This document shows positions 1 through 7,878 of a stretch of 64,000 nucleotides of DNA, one piece after another. Under the pieces are notes generated by a model. The model was not told the origin of the DNA and did not search any database. It saw nothing but the letters and a program-made list of their open reading frames with translations. Source of the stretch: Methylobacterium sp. Leaf104 (GTDB lineage Bacteria > Pseudomonadota > Alphaproteobacteria > Rhizobiales > Beijerinckiaceae); assembly GCF_001422885.1 (NCBI RefSeq), contig NZ_LMMZ01000040.1, positions 62,001-126,000 of the forward strand. Reading direction: 5' to 3'. Position numbers and translations under genes: made by a program. Position 1 is the stretch's first letter; each line of letters starts with the position of its first letter.

Positions 1-1
1 G

Positions 2-1375
2 GCGCCCAGCTTCGGGCCGCGCATCGACGTGCTGAAGCAGAAGGTCAACCGCTTCATCGCCGACAGCTCCGAGGCGCGGACCCTGGCGAGCAGCGGCCTG
101 AAGGCCGAGGCCGTCGCCCTGCTGCACCAGACCGTCGACCCGACCTTCGACGCCATGGTGGCGGAGGGAAGCGCCCTCGGCCGGGACATCCGCACCTTCG
201 TCGACGACGGCGCGCGCGACCTCGCCGCGATGACGGAGCGGACCCGGACCAACACCCTGCTTCTCGGCGGCCTCGGCCTCCTCGCCGGCCTGGCGGCGGC
301 CGGGCTCGTCGCCGTGTTCGGCATCACCCGGCCGATCGGCCAACTCGTCGAGGCCCTGCGCCGGATGGCACGCGGGGACAGCGATGCGGTGATCCTCGGG
401 CGCGACCGGCGCGACGAGGTCGGTGCCGTGGGCCGCGCCGTGGAGGAGATCCGCGCCCTCGTCGCCCGCAAGGCTTCGGAGGAGGCCGAGCGCCGGCAGA
501 TCGCGGACACCGCGGCGGCGGCGGAGCGTCAGCGTACCATGCACGAGCTCGCCGACGGCTTCGAGGCGGCGGTCGGCTCGATCATCGCCACCGTCTCGGC
601 CTCGGCCGGCGCGCTGCAGGTCACCGCCGAGGCGATGAGCACCAACGCGGCCCGCACCACCGACCGGTCGGTGACGGTGGCGGCCGCCGCCGAGGAGGCC
701 GCCTCCAACGTCAACACCGTGGCGGCCGCGGCCGAGGAGCTCGGCTCGTCGGTGCAGGAGATCGGCCGGCAGGTCGACGGCTCGGCGAACCTCGCCCTGC
801 GGGCGGTGGAGGAGGCGGCCCAGACCGCCGGGCTCGTTCAGGACCTCAGCTCCGCCGCCGCGCGGATCGGCGACGTCGTCGCGCTCATCACCACCATCGC
901 GGGCCAGACGAACCTGCTGGCGCTCAACGCCACCATCGAGGCGGCCCGGGCCGGCGAGGCGGGGCGTGGCTTCGCGGTCGTCGCCGCCGAGGTCAAGGAA
1001 CTCGCCAACCAGACCACGCGCGCGACCCACGAGATCGAGGAGCAGATCGGTCGCATCCAGGCCTCGACGGCGCAGGCGGTGGGGGCGATCCGCACCATCA
1101 GCGGCCGGATCGGCGAGATCAGCCAGGTGACGACGACGATCGCGGCGGCGGTGGAGGAGCAGGGTTCGGCCACCCAGGAGATCGTCCGCAACGTCGGCCA
1201 GGCCGCCGGCGGCACCAGCGAGGTCACCGAGAACATCTCGGGCGTGGCCCGCGCGGCCGAGGAGACCGGCGCCGCCGCCCGTCAGGTGCTGGTGTCGGCC
1301 TCGGATCTGACCGCCCAGTCGGAGCATCTCACCCTGCAGGTCACGCGCTTCCTGGAGACGGTCCGGGCGGCGTGA
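2..1375 (+). CDS. Methyl-accepting chemotaxis protein, 5' end cut by window edge
   Basis: This is the C-terminal part of a chemoreceptor that relays ligand sensing to the CheA/CheW complex at the inner membrane. The frame is open back to base 2, so the gene starts outside the window; a GTG at 29 is only an internal codon candidate. Counting from that GTG, residues 1-75 are the end of a periplasmic helical sensor, 76-99 a transmembrane helix, about 100-150 a HAMP domain, and about 180-445 the coiled-coil signalling domain. The conserved hairpin tip (GQTNLLALNATIEAARAGE) lies near residue 295. No CheR-binding pentapeptide is seen at the C terminus. The ligand is unknown. The 3' end overlaps the convergent glycosylase gene by 35 bases. 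Confidence 0.93.
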   Translation, partial: APSFGPRIDVLKQKVNRFIADSSEARTLASSGLKAEAVALLHQTVDPTFDAMVAEGSALGRDIRTFVDDGARDLAAMTERTRTNTLLLGGLGLLAGLAAAGLVAVFGITRPIGQLVEALRRMARGDSDAVILGRDRRDEVGAVGRAVEEIRALVARKASEEAERRQIADTAAAAERQRTMHELADGFEAAVGSIIATVSASAGALQVTAEAMSTNAARTTDRSVTVAAAAEEAASNVNTVAAAAEELGSSVQEIGRQVDGSANLALRAVEEAAQTAGLVQDLSSAAARIGDVVALITTIAGQTNLLALNATIEAARAGEAGRGFAVVAAEVKELANQTTRATHEIEEQIGRIQASTAQAVGAIRTISGRIGEISQVTTTIAAAVEEQGSATQEIVRNVGQAAGGTSEVTENISGVARAAEETGAAARQVLVSASDLTAQSEHLTLQVTRFLETVRAA

Positions 1376-1976
1376 GGGCGTGGCCCGGCGTCGCGTGGCG
1401 CGAGGGCGGCCGGCTCACGGCCCGCGAGCCGGCGAGCAGGAAGCGCCAGGGCGTCTCCACCGCGCGGGAGATCCCGATCCGGCGATCGGCGATCCAGGCG
1501 GGCGCCGTTACGGGGGCGGTGAGCGCGAAGGGCGGCGCGTCGAGGGCCAGACCGTCCATCGCGAGGGTGACGGCGAGCGCCTGGCACAGGCGTCCGGGCC
1601 CGGCGCAGAGCCGGCGCGGATCGGACAGCCCGCGCCGCGCCGCCATCGTCTCGATCCCGTGGCGGGGCTCCAGCGCCCGGATCAGCACTGCGCTGCCCGG
1701 CTCGCAGACGAGGTTCAGGCACCAGTGCATGCCGTAGGAGCGGTAGACGTAGGCGTGCCCCGCCGGCCCGAACATGCTGGCATTGCGCCGGGTCGGGCCG
1801 TTGACGCTGTGCGAGGCCGGGTCGCCGCGATCGTAGGCCTCGGTCTCGACGATGGTCCCGCCGACCCCGTCCACGCGCAGGTCGCAGCCGATCAGGGCGA
1901 CGGCCACGTCCGCTGCCGGGCGGGCGAAGAAGCCGGCCGGGAGGGACGTGCCGACGGGGTCGCCGGCCAGGCTCAA
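1341..1976 (-). CDS. mpg: DNA-3-methyladenine (alkyladenine) glycosylase, AAG/Mpg family
   Basis: This enzyme removes alkylated and deaminated purines from DNA as the first step of base excision repair. The family signature is clear: VETEAY with the probable catalytic Glu46 and Tyr48, His56 in DPASH, then RNASMFGPAGHAYVYRSYGMH and the ALEP motif. At 211 residues it has the normal family length. No ATG fits; the best start is TTG at 1976, which overlaps the stop of the upstream RNase HI gene by four bases (TTGA) and implies translational coupling. An open frame continues upstream, but there it is only antisense-like sequence inside the RNase gene. The 3' end overlaps the chemoreceptor gene on the other strand. 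Confidence 0.88.
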   Translation of the reverse strand: MSLAGDPVGTSLPAGFFARPAADVAVALIGCDLRVDGVGGTIVETEAYDRGDPASHSVNGPTRRNASMFGPAGHAYVYRSYGMHWCLNLVCEPGSAVLIRALEPRHGIETMAARRGLSDPRRLCAGPGRLCQALAVTLAMDGLALDAPPFALTAPVTAPAWIADRRIGISRAVETPWRFLLAGSRAVSRPPSRHATPGHALTPPGPSPGSA

Positions 1977-2725
1977 GGGGTGGGCGCGCCCTTCGCGCCC
2001 TTCGCGTCGCGCAGGTCGGCGCGGGCGCGCTCCAGCCCCTCGGGGCCGAGGTCGAGGGCGAGCCGGACCGCCCGCTCGACATAGGCCTGCGGCGTCAGGC
2101 CGGACGCCTTCGCGGCCCGCGACACCTCCAGGCCGAGGCCGAGATCGAGGGGAATCGCGCTCGTGCGCGCCGGAGCCGGCTCGGCCGCGGCGGGCGCGGT
2201 CGCCAGGGCCGCCTGGGACACGGCCGGGGCGGCGGCCGCGCGCAGGGCGGCGGTGCCGGTGAGCGGTGCCGGTCCGGTCTCCGGACGCGGCGGAAGGCCG
2301 AGGGCCTCGCGCCGCCCCTGCGCCGCCAGGCGGTCGGCGCGCTCGTTGCCGGCCTCGCCCGCATGGCCCCGCACCCAGGTCCAGCGCACGTCGCGCCGCG
2401 CCGCCAGGGCATCGAGCTCCTGCATCAGCTCGACGTTCTTCACCGGGCCGGTGGCGGTGCGCCAGCCCTTGGCCTTCCAGCCCCGCATCCACTCGGTCAC
2501 CGACTTGATGACGTACTGGCTGTCGCAGCGCATCTCGATCTGCGCGCCCTCGGGGAAGTGGCGCAGGGCGTTGATCGCGGCCGTCAGCTCCATGCGGTTG
2601 TTGGTGGTGGCCCGGTCGCCGCCGCAGCGCTCGATCCGGCCGCTCTCGGCCTCGATCACCACGCCCCAGCCGCCGGGGCCGGGATTGGGATCGCATCCGC
2701 CGTCGGCATAGACGATGGTTCGCAT
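1973..2725 (-). CDS. rnhA: Ribonuclease HI with a long C-terminal extension
   Basis: RNase HI cuts the RNA strand of RNA-DNA hybrids. The carboxylate tetrad is visible: Asp8 (YADGG), Glu46 (NNRMEL), Asp68 (CDSQ) and Asp131 (NERAD), with the active-site His121 in WVRGHAGEAGN. The start is the ATG giving MRTIVYADGG; a longer frame upstream adds an unlike Arg-rich stretch. The catalytic domain ends near residue 150. About 100 further residues follow: a Pro/Ala linker, then a probably helical tail (PLDLGLGLEVSRAAKASG) that ordinary RNase HI lacks. The function of the tail is unknown. The gene is coupled to the downstream glycosylase by a four-base overlap, forming a small nucleic-acid maintenance pair. 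Confidence 0.94.
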   Translation of the reverse strand: MRTIVYADGGCDPNPGPGGWGVVIEAESGRIERCGGDRATTNNRMELTAAINALRHFPEGAQIEMRCDSQYVIKSVTEWMRGWKAKGWRTATGPVKNVELMQELDALAARRDVRWTWVRGHAGEAGNERADRLAAQGRREALGLPPRPETGPAPLTGTAALRAAAAPAVSQAALATAPAAAEPAPARTSAIPLDLGLGLEVSRAAKASGLTPQAYVERAVRLALDLGPEGLERARADLRDAKGAKGAPTP

Positions 2726-2831
2726 GGGGCTCGCTTCGACCTGTTCACGACGGGCCGCCTCCGGGGAGAGGCGGCGCCGGGGCATCCGGGCGCCGCCCAT
2801 AGCACGGGCGCGGGGCCCTCGGGCACCCGCC

Positions 2832-3455
2832 TCAGGCGCGGGCCGGATCGATGCGGTAGCGGATCGGCTTGAAGCTGTTGTTGTTCGATTGCAGGGCCGA
2901 GCAGGCGGTCAGCCCGATCACGAGGTCGCATTCCGCCTGGAAGGTGACGTGGTCGCCCGCCCGGCTCAGAGGAGGCTCGACCTTGAGCTCCCCCGTGCCG
3001 CCGTCGACGGTGACGTTCATGAACACGTTGAAGGCCACCGGGATCCGGTCCGGCACGACGCCGTAGGGCGCCAGCGCCGCCGCGAGGTTGCCGAAGCAGC
3101 CCCGGTGCGGATGGGTGTCGCCGTAGATGATCCGGAAGGTGTCGGCCGAGCACGGGGTGAGCAGGAAATCGTGCCGGCCCACCGTGTCCGCGACGATGCG
3201 CAGGAGCACGTTCGAGCGGTTGGAATAGATCGGGTCGCCCGTGGTGAGATAGATCCGGCTGGCATAGTCCAGGGTCCGGCCCGACGAGATCACCTCGTCG
3301 AGATCGCCGCGCACGAAGGCGAGGAGGTCGGCCACCTGCTCGCCCTCTGGGTCGATCACGGTGAGGCGTTCGCCCCTGTCGAGGGTGAAGGCGACGCCGG
3401 AGCGGGGCGCTATCTCGTGCAGGGTCGATGCGAGGGGGCTGGTCTCAGGCGGCAT
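2832..3455 (-). CDS. DUF1989 (urea carboxylase-associated family) protein
   Basis: This 207-residue protein belongs to the DUF1989 family, whose members often sit beside urea or guanidine metabolism genes; no reaction is established for this one. Candidate metal ligands are Cys102 and the cluster HPHRGC at 115-120. The segment FNVFMNVTVDGGTGEL and the C-terminal NNNSFKPIRYRI fit the family. The ATG at 3455 lies inside the 3' end of the preceding YqcI/YcgG gene, an 11-base overlap, so the two are almost certainly translated together and probably act in one pathway. It may process the product of the partner N-hydroxylase; that is inference from the overlap only. Confidence 0.85.
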   Translation of the reverse strand: MPPETSPLASTLHEIAPRSGVAFTLDRGERLTVIDPEGEQVADLLAFVRGDLDEVISSGRTLDYASRIYLTTGDPIYSNRSNVLLRIVADTVGRHDFLLTPCSADTFRIIYGDTHPHRGCFGNLAAALAPYGVVPDRIPVAFNVFMNVTVDGGTGELKVEPPLSRAGDHVTFQAECDLVIGLTACSALQSNNNSFKPIRYRIDPARA

Positions 3456-4143
3456 CCTGGGCCTCCGGCGCACGGCCCCGGAACGGGCAGACCCAGTCGG
3501 CCCCGACGGCGCGGCCGCTGTACTGGCGCGCCTCGGAGGCGTCGCCGTGCCGGGCCAGCATCGGGTTGATCGAGCCGGCGAGCGCCTCGTCGCGGGACAG
3601 GATCGCGCTGCGCAACTTCTCATAGCGGCCTTCCGCGCGCAGCTGCTCGAACTGGGCGCGCAGGTTGAAGACCAGGACCGGATGCGGGAAGCGCCGGGCG
3701 GGGCGGCTCGCGCCGGGATGCATGCCGACGACGAAGAACGCCTCGCCGCCGAAGGATAGCGAGAAGTGCGGATCGTTCGGATCGGCCTCGACGCGCGCGT
3801 CGTAGCGCTGGCCCAGGAACGCGTCCTTGTCCGACAGGGACTGCACGCGGTTCCAGAGGTGGCGCTCGAAGGCCTCCTCGCCGAGATCCGTCGGATCTTC
3901 GAAGATGACGGCGAAGCTCTGGAACAGGTCGGGCTTGGCGCGGTAGCGGCAGATGAAGGCGAGGAGCGCCGGATAGAGCCGGGGATCGTCCCAGCTCGAC
4001 GCGATGCTGCGCGCCACGACGATCTTCATCTGGCCCTTGGAGAGGGCGGATTTCGCGCCGACGCAGGGGAAGGGCTGGCTTCGGATGAAGTCCTGGAACT
4101 GCACGGCCAGGGGATGGCCGCTGTCGTCGGTGGGGAGATGCAT
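3445..4143 (-). CDS. YqcI/YcgG-family heme N-hydroxylase (GntA/DcsA-like)
   Basis: Characterised relatives are heme proteins that N-hydroxylate guanidino compounds: DcsA makes N-omega-hydroxy-L-arginine for D-cycloserine, and GntA acts in guanitoxin biosynthesis. The family pattern is seen along all 232 residues: FPCVGAKSAL (25-34), HLWNRVQSL (95-103), GMHPGASRPARRF (140-152), and the C-terminal block NPMLARHG, SEARQYSGR and WVCPF (183-211). The start at 4143 is the ATG nearest the conserved core; an in-frame start at 4269 would add about 40 unlike residues. It heads a two-gene unit with DUF1989. No other cycloserine or guanitoxin genes are nearby, so the substrate (arginine, guanidine or another compound) is unknown. 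Confidence 0.84.
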   Translation of the reverse strand: MHLPTDDSGHPLAVQFQDFIRSQPFPCVGAKSALSKGQMKIVVARSIASSWDDPRLYPALLAFICRYRAKPDLFQSFAVIFEDPTDLGEEAFERHLWNRVQSLSDKDAFLGQRYDARVEADPNDPHFSLSFGGEAFFVVGMHPGASRPARRFPHPVLVFNLRAQFEQLRAEGRYEKLRSAILSRDEALAGSINPMLARHGDASEARQYSGRAVGADWVCPFRGRAPEAQDAA

Positions 4144-4352
4144 GGCGACTCGACGCTGACAGCACCCGGAACGCAGGGTGCCCGAGGTGAACCGGACCCG
4201 GATGGCCGGGTTCCGTTCGCGCGACGGCATGGCACCCCTGCGCCACAGCTTCGGGCGGGAGGGTGGCACAGGCTCCGCGCAGAACCTTTGCCGGCGCCGG
4301 GCATTGAACCGGCGATGCCGAGACGGGACCCGACCACGATGACGACCCAGCC

Positions 4353-5579
4353 ATGACCGTCCGACAGGGGGCCGCCCGGTTCGCGAAGGGCAGCTTGCGG
4401 GCGCTGCGCCTGCTGGCCAAGCCCGTCCGCCGCTCCCAGGGCCGCGCCGGAACGGTGGTGGAGACCTATCGGGGCTACGGCTCGCGCGACGAGGTCTTCC
4501 TCATCGGACGGGTCTTCCGCCAGTCGCAACGGGCGGCCAACGCCCCCGACGAGGGTTGGGCGGCCGAACTGCGCGACATCCGGCGCCGCATCACCCGCCG
4601 CAAGGTGGCGGGCGCGGTTCTCACCGCGCGCTTCTTCGGCTGCGAGGAACAGGTCGTCACCGACCGGGACGGCTACTTCCGCGTCCACCTGCGGCCGAAC
4701 CTGCCCGCGCCCCCGCAGGCCTCCTGGCACAGCATGGAGCTCGACCTGGCCGGCCCCGAGCCGGTGCGGGCGAAGGGGCAGGTGTTCATTCCCTCGGCCG
4801 ATTGTCGGCGGGTGGTGATCAGCGACATCGACGACACGGTCATGCGCACGGGCGTCGCCAACAAGGTGAAGATGCTGTGGCGCCTGTTCGTGGAGGATGC
4901 CGAGAACCGCGTCGCCTTCCCGGGCGCCGCCGCCCTGTACCGGGCGCTCTATGCCGGTCCGTGCGGGTCGGAGGGCAACCCGATGCTCTACGTCTCGCGG
5001 GCGCCCTGGGGCCTCTACGACATGCTCAGCGAGTTCTTCGTCATGCACCGGATTCCCGTCGGGCCGGTGCTGTTCCTGCGGGAATGGGGCCTGTCCTGGA
5101 CGAGCCCGCTGCCGCGCCGGGCCGAGGATCACAAGCGCCACCTCATCGACCACATGCTGGCGCTCTACCACGACCTGCCCTTCGTCCTCATCGGCGACAG
5201 CGGCCAGCACGATCCCGAGGTCTATGCGGAAATCGTCGCCGCCCATCCGGGCCGGGTGGCGGCGGTCTACATCCGCAACGTCTCGCGGGACGCGGGGCGG
5301 CTGGAGGAGATCGCCAAGCTCGCGGAGGCGGTGGAGGCCGCCGGCAGCAGCCTGGTTCTGGCCGCCGACAGCCTCGCCATGGCCGAGCACGCCGCCGAGC
5401 AGGGCCTGATCGCCCGCTCCGCCATGGCCGAGGTGGCGCGGGAATACGGCACCGTGCCGGAGACGCGCCGGCATGCCGGCCGCACCCGCGCCCGCGCCCT
5501 GCGCAAGGTGCTCGACGGCGCGGGTCCGACGCCGCCCAACGTCATCGTCGAGCCGGGCCGGTCCGACCCGCCGGCCTGA
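4353..5579 (+). CDS. App1-family (DUF2183) phosphatase
   Basis: App1 proteins are HAD-like phosphatases; yeast App1 is a phosphatidate phosphatase, while bacterial substrates are mostly untested. In this 408-residue protein the nucleophile motif DxDxT is Asp158, Asp160 and Thr162 (SDIDDT), followed by the family blocks YVSRAPWGLYDML and LIGDSGQHDPEVY, which carries the acidic metal ligands. The N-terminal 150 residues form a beta-rich domain typical of the family. No signal peptide or membrane helix is evident, so it is likely cytosolic. It is transcribed away from the YqcI/DUF1989 pair. The start is the ATG at 4353; no strong ribosome site is seen. Confidence 0.88.
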   Translation: MTVRQGAARFAKGSLRALRLLAKPVRRSQGRAGTVVETYRGYGSRDEVFLIGRVFRQSQRAANAPDEGWAAELRDIRRRITRRKVAGAVLTARFFGCEEQVVTDRDGYFRVHLRPNLPAPPQASWHSMELDLAGPEPVRAKGQVFIPSADCRRVVISDIDDTVMRTGVANKVKMLWRLFVEDAENRVAFPGAAALYRALYAGPCGSEGNPMLYVSRAPWGLYDMLSEFFVMHRIPVGPVLFLREWGLSWTSPLPRRAEDHKRHLIDHMLALYHDLPFVLIGDSGQHDPEVYAEIVAAHPGRVAAVYIRNVSRDAGRLEEIAKLAEAVEAAGSSLVLAADSLAMAEHAAEQGLIARSAMAEVAREYGTVPETRRHAGRTRARALRKVLDGAGPTPPNVIVEPGRSDPPA

Positions 5580-5671
5580 GCCTGGGTGGAGCCACACAAC
5601 CTCGGATGTGGCTTCGAAGCCGCCCGGCACAGCCGCTCGGAGCGGCCCATGCGCCGTGCCTGCCTATACGC

Positions 5672-5692
5672 ACGGCATTCTGCCCATGCCGT
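5672..5692. promoter_or_regulatory. Inverted repeat ACGGCAT-N7-ATGCCGT
   Basis: Perfect 7-base arms are separated by 7 bases. It lies about 90 bases after the App1 stop and 30 bases before the palindrome in front of the HPP gene. It could be a weak terminator hairpin, since a T-containing run follows, or a second operator. The sequence alone does not decide. Confidence 0.4.
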
Positions 5693-5722
5693 TTGCAATT
5701 TAGGCCTCGCCCTATAAGATCT

Positions 5723-5738
5723 CTCTGGTATACCAGAG
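5723..5738. promoter_or_regulatory. Perfect 16-bp palindrome, probable GntR/FadR-type operator
   Basis: The sequence CTCTGGTATACCAGAG is a perfect palindrome with a TGGT...ACCA core, as bound by FadR-subfamily GntR repressors. It lies just after a possible -10 (TATAAG, 5713-5718) and 64 bases before the HPP start, where a repressor would block transcription. No GntR-family gene is adjacent, so the regulator must be encoded elsewhere. Confidence 0.55.
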
Positions 5739-5801
5739 TTGTCAGCCTGCATTTTCAGCGTTCGCCCGCCACATGGGCGCCGCGCGAGCGAGGGCAGAGG
5801 A

Positions 5802-6941
5802 ATGTCCAACACCGCCGGTCCCGACCGCCGAGCCGACACCGTGTCCGGCTTCCGCCTGTTCCGGCCGATCCTGGCCGGCGCCACCCTGCGCGAGCGCCTG
5901 ATCGGCTGCCTCGGGGCCCTCATCGGCATCGCCCTGACGGGTCTGGTGAGCGGCTGGATGGTCGGGCAGGGTCCGCACATCCCGCTCATCGTGGCGCCCA
6001 TGGGGGCGACGGCGGTGCTCCTCTTCGCGGTGCCGGCGAGTCCCCTCGCTCAGCCCTGGCCGATCATCGGCGGCAACACGATCTCGGCCCTGATCGGCGT
6101 CACCGCCGCCCACTTCATCCCGAACCCGGTGCTGGCGATCGGGGTCGGCGTCTCGATCGCCATCGCGGTGATGTCCTTCACCCGCTGCCTGCACCCGCCG
6201 GGCGGGGCCGCGGCGCTCACCGCGCTCATCGGCGGGCCGGCCATCTCCTCCTCCGGCTTCCTGTTCCCGTTCGTGCCGGTCTGCCTGAACTCCATCATCC
6301 TGGTCAGCCTCGGCATCGCCTTCCACCGGATCTCCGGGCGCAAGTATCCGCACGTGCCGGCGCCGCCTCCGGCCAGCCCGCACGGGACGACCGACCTGCC
6401 GGCTCCGATCCGGGTCGGCTTCAACGCTCGCGACGTCGACGCGGCGCTTCTCAATCTTCACGAGACCCTCGACATCGACCGCAGCGACCTCGACCGGCTG
6501 CTGCGGGAGGTCGAGAGCCAGGCTCTCGTGCGGGCGCATGGCAGCCTGGATTGCAAGGCCGTGATGTCCCGCGACGTGATCACGATCGGCCTGAACGAGC
6601 CCCTGACGCGGGCGCGCGACCTGCTCCTCCGGCACAACATCCGCACCCTGCCGGTGGTGGACGCGGCGGGTCGGCTCGCCGGGACCCTGGGCCTGCGCGA
6701 ACTCGCCCTGCGCGGAGAGGGCGACATCGCGCAGGTGATGTCGGAGGCGCGCACGGCCAAGGCGGCCGAGCCCGTGGTCAGCCTCGTGGAGCCCCTGACC
6801 AACGGCCGCACCCATGCGGTGGTGGTGACGGGCGAGAATGACACGATCCTCGGCATCATCACCCAGACCGACCTGCTCGCGGTGCTGACGCGCCTCGTCT
6901 CCAACAAGGCCTTCGACCCGAGCGCCGCCGAGGCCTCCTGA
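5802..6941 (+). CDS. HPP-family membrane protein with CBS domain pair
   Basis: HPP proteins are small integral membrane proteins implicated in transport (plant and cyanobacterial relatives in nitrite transport), sometimes fused to CBS domains that sense adenine nucleotides. Residues 30-175 hold about four hydrophobic helices with the naming motif RCLHPPGGAAA (HPP at 131-133). Residues about 235-370 form two CBS repeats (VMSRDVITIGLNEPL and the copy ending IITQTDLLAVL). The start at 5802 is preceded by an AGGGCAGAGG ribosome site; an earlier ATG would add residues overlapping the promoter region. The palindrome at 5723 probably controls it. The transported substrate is unknown. Confidence 0.88.
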   Translation: MSNTAGPDRRADTVSGFRLFRPILAGATLRERLIGCLGALIGIALTGLVSGWMVGQGPHIPLIVAPMGATAVLLFAVPASPLAQPWPIIGGNTISALIGVTAAHFIPNPVLAIGVGVSIAIAVMSFTRCLHPPGGAAALTALIGGPAISSSGFLFPFVPVCLNSIILVSLGIAFHRISGRKYPHVPAPPPASPHGTTDLPAPIRVGFNARDVDAALLNLHETLDIDRSDLDRLLREVESQALVRAHGSLDCKAVMSRDVITIGLNEPLTRARDLLLRHNIRTLPVVDAAGRLAGTLGLRELALRGEGDIAQVMSEARTAKAAEPVVSLVEPLTNGRTHAVVVTGENDTILGIITQTDLLAVLTRLVSNKAFDPSAAEAS

Positions 6942-6947
6942 ATCGAG

Positions 6948-6972
6948 GGGCCGGCGGCGCATCGCCCGGCCC
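6948..6972 (+). terminator. GC-rich hairpin after the HPP gene
   Basis: A 7-base stem (GGGCCGG with CCGGCCC) and an 11-base loop begin six bases after the HPP stop codon. No T-run follows, so termination would be weak or factor-assisted. Confidence 0.35.
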
Positions 6973-7033
6973 GTGGCGCGGTAGTTGCTAGGCAGCGTGC
7001 TCCCTCGCACCGTAGCCCCACGGGTTCGAGCCG

Positions 7034-7135
7034 ATGCACGACGCGCCGATTCTCCTCCACCTCCTCTACGCGACCTTGATGGTCGCGAGCATGATGCTGA
7101 CCTGGCAGGTCCATCGGATGCTCGGGCGGGGCTGA
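7034..7135 (+). CDS. Possible 33-residue membrane microprotein
   Basis: A short ATG frame encodes a 33-residue peptide: five polar residues, then a hydrophobic helix rich in Leu, Met and Val (ILLHLLYATLMVASMMLTW), then a short basic tail ending RMLGRG. The hydropathy looks like a small single-pass membrane peptide, and it fills most of the gap between the HPP and cyclo-ligase genes. No clear ribosome-binding site is seen. I do not recognise a family. The pattern could arise by chance in GC-rich DNA, so this is tentative. Confidence 0.33.
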   Translation: MHDAPILLHLLYATLMVASMMLTWQVHRMLGRG

Positions 7136-7251
7136 CCCCGCTTCGGACGCCGTCCAACCGGTCACCACCCCGCTCCCAGCCGCGTTGACGAGGACCGGCT
7201 CGGTTTCGCCGAGCCCGATCTCAGCCGGTACGCGAGCATGGGAGGGGAGAG

Positions 7252-7863
7252 GTGGGTGACGCCTTCACAGCATCGGAGACCTCCCGGCCGACCGGGTCCG
7301 ACTGGCCGGCCATCCGGCAATGGCGTCGGGCGATGCGGGCCGAGCTCATCGCGCGGCGACAGCGCATCGACTCACGGGACCGAACCTCCTGGAGCGACCG
7401 GATCACCGAACGGCTGAAAGCGCTCCTCGCCGGGCGGACGAAGCCGCTGATCGGCTTCTCCTGGCCGTTCCGCGGCGAGTACGATGCCCGGGCCTTCCTG
7501 ACAGGCCTTCAGGGGCAGGGCGTGCGTCTGGCCCTCCCTGTCGTGATCGCCAAGGCGGAGCCGCTCCAGTTTCGCGAATGGCGGCCGGGCATCGCCATGG
7601 CGCGCGGCGTCTGGGACATCCCGATCCCGGCGCAGGGCGATCCGGTCCTGCCGGACATCCTCCTCGCGCCGCTGGTGGGGTTCGACGGGCGCAACTATCG
7701 TCTCGGCTACGGCGGCGGCTACTATGATCGGACCATCGCGGCCATGCCGGCCAAGCCCCTCAGCATCGGGGTGGGCTTCAGCCTGTCGCGCCTCGCGAGC
7801 ATCCATCCCCAGGCCCACGATCTGCCGATGGACCTGATCGTCACGGAGACGGACCCGGACTGA
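7252..7863 (+). CDS. 5-formyltetrahydrofolate cyclo-ligase
   Basis: This cytosolic enzyme uses ATP to convert 5-formyl-THF to 5,10-methenyl-THF, returning a storage folate to the one-carbon pool. The family motif RLGYGGGYYDR is at residues 150-160, the basic N-terminal region carries the nucleotide-binding Arg/Lys residues (IRQWRRAMRAEL), and PDILLAPLVGFD precedes the motif. The length of 203 residues is typical. The start is GTG at 7252, chosen because GGAGGGGAGA sits directly upstream. The cupin gene follows 15 bases later and is probably co-transcribed. One-carbon folate metabolism would matter in a methylotroph, if the proposed host is right. Confidence 0.93.
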   Translation: MGDAFTASETSRPTGSDWPAIRQWRRAMRAELIARRQRIDSRDRTSWSDRITERLKALLAGRTKPLIGFSWPFRGEYDARAFLTGLQGQGVRLALPVVIAKAEPLQFREWRPGIAMARGVWDIPIPAQGDPVLPDILLAPLVGFDGRNYRLGYGGGYYDRTIAAMPAKPLSIGVGFSLSRLASIHPQAHDLPMDLIVTETDPD

Positions 7864-7878
7864 CGAGGGAAACACCGC

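Noticed and set aside
4144..4269. Earlier start for the YqcI/YcgG gene at 4269
   Set aside because: The added residues are Arg/Pro-rich, unlike the family, and lie in the intergenic region shared with the App1 gene.
7015..7036. GGTTCGAGCC at 7023 resembling a tRNA T-loop
   Set aside because: The flanking five-base stem does not pair, and no anticodon arm or acceptor stem is present.
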